Shown in pieces: positions 53,779 through 54,268 of a stretch of DNA of 54,268 bases. How positions within the stretch are numbered: position 1 is the first letter of the stretch; each line of letters starts with the position of its first letter. Source of the stretch: RQOF01 sp964461135 (lineage in GTDB: Bacteria > Calditrichota > Calditrichia > RBG-13-44-9); assembly GCA_964461135.1 (NCBI GenBank), contig CAYWTB010000025.1:1-54268 (forward strand). Reading direction: 5' to 3'. The translations under genes and the position numbers were made by a program. The notes below the pieces were generated by a model. That model ran no database searches and was not told where the DNA came from. It saw only the letters and a list, made by a program, of their open reading frames with translations.

Positions 53779-54228
53779 TTATAGTGTCCACTCTCCCTGT
53801 TCGGGAATTATTACCTGCTGCGAGAGGTTTTCTTCAATTACCCGTGCTTTCATCCATTCCAGTGCCGCTGATTCTCCGTGACAGAGAAGTGTGGTGCGGG
53901 GCTTTATCTGACTGATCATATGCAACAGCTCTTCACGGTTTGAATGCGCGGAAAAGTAAAATGTCTCAATATCGCACAGTACCTTATCCACACCAAAGAG
54001 CGCTTTGATACGCTCCGTATTTTTTTCCCTCAAAGATCCGGCCGGGGTTTCCGGGTCGGCCCATCCCACCAGGGCAATCCCATTACGGCGTTCCGACAAA
54101 AAATCTGAAGCGATCTCGTATGAAATCGTGTTAGGCAACATCATTCCGGAGGTGGCCAGAACGATTGACGGTTTACTGAAGCGTTTTGAATTCAGGGTAT
54201 TGTAAGTAATGGTTTTATAGGGCTTCAC
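53779..54228 (-). pseudogene. C-terminal part of a beta-CASP metallo-beta-lactamase-fold nuclease, apparently frameshifted
   Basis: The 149 residues match the end of a beta-CASP RNase (YSH1/RMMBL type): 'PSIVLATSGMM' (motif A region), 'ALVGWADPETPAGSL', 'FYFSAHSNREELLHMI' (motif B His) and 'TTLLCHGESAAL' (motif C/RMMBL His). The metal-binding N-terminal half is missing. The frame opens at a GTG (54228) with an in-frame TAA 12 bases before it, so it cannot extend. The frame next to it is open to the window edge (..NIMTYNNKLRVL) and ends in TGA just at the joint. Adding one T to the T4 run (AAAA at 54229-54232 on the plus strand) would fuse the two as 'NNKLRVFVKPYK', a natural family sequence. 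So this is either a real frameshift mutation or an assembly error; the rest of the gene lies beyond the window. Confidence 0.72.
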
Positions 54229-54268
54229 AAAACTCTTAGTTTATTATTATAAGTCATGATATTTGGTA

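Noticed and set aside
1..54268. CRISPR arrays, tRNA or rRNA genes, integrases, transposases
   Set aside because: I looked through the intergenic stretches for regularly spaced repeats, tRNA T-loop-like strings and mobile-element enzymes and found none that could be supported.

Overview
This 54 kb window is a piece of bacterial chromosome, almost certainly from the FCB (Fibrobacterota-Chlorobiota-Bacteroidota) side of the tree and probably from one of its less studied phyla (Calditrichota, Marinimicrobia or KSB1-like). The basis is the combination of T9SS-type C-terminal sorting domains, PorV-like barrels, a TonB receptor with a carboxypeptidase-regulatory N-terminal domain, a GWxTD-domain protein, a 'PPSGGP' Big_5 lipoprotein and a ClpC with a UVR linker. 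Shine-Dalgarno sites (GGAGG type) are clear, several genes start with TTG, and the promoters I can see are sigma70-like. I cannot fix the phylum without a search. There is no sign of a prophage, transposase, CRISPR array, rRNA or tRNA.

Layout. (1) 1-0.6 kb: a YfiR-family secreted protein on the + strand with an unresolved 5' end. (2) 0.7-9.2 kb, minus strand: succinate dehydrogenase sdhCDAB with a good promoter and a TTGAGAA dyad upstream, then comEC and clpC. (3) 9.7-16.3 kb, plus strand: an operon of two odd lipoproteins (one aromatic-rich with a Ser/Arg tail, one with a CxxCH motif) and an outer-membrane barrel, followed by phosphomannomutase/phosphoglucomutase, an inositol-monophosphatase-family enzyme and PRPP synthetase. 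(4) 16.3-28.5 kb, minus strand: envelope and stress genes. These are a membrane protein of unknown role, an M50 protease, an apparently exported isoaspartyl methyltransferase, a GAF histidine kinase, endonuclease V, a STAS protein overlapping a LysM/MltD-type transglycosylase, a TPR/Slt transglycosylase and a GWxTD protein. (5) 28.5-29.3 kb: a non-coding stretch holding a long imperfect palindrome.

(6) 29.3-41.7 kb, minus strand: a secretion and surface locus of TonB receptor, large surface protein, PorV-like barrel, a sorted surface protein and a sorted M6 metalloprotease. (7) 42.1-49.0 kb: PilZ protein, small conserved protein, manC, TPR lipoprotein, dapF, Big_5 lipoprotein and a PlsC-type acyltransferase with an N-terminal zinc ribbon. 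(8) 49.1-53.6 kb: the classic ffh-rpsP-khpA-rimM-trmD-rplS translation operon, in which ribosomal protein S16 carries a 240-residue acidic tail made of two tandem copies of a 119-residue unit. (9) 53.8-54.3 kb: the C-terminal part of a beta-CASP metallo-beta-lactamase-fold nuclease that looks frameshifted near the window edge.

Most of the window is housekeeping plus envelope biogenesis. The features most worth a second look are the duplicated S16 tail, the CxxCH lipoprotein/barrel operon, the T9SS/TonB locus, the long palindromic intergenic element, the exported Pcm, the STAS-transglycosylase overlap, and the hairpin sitting directly on the rimM start.
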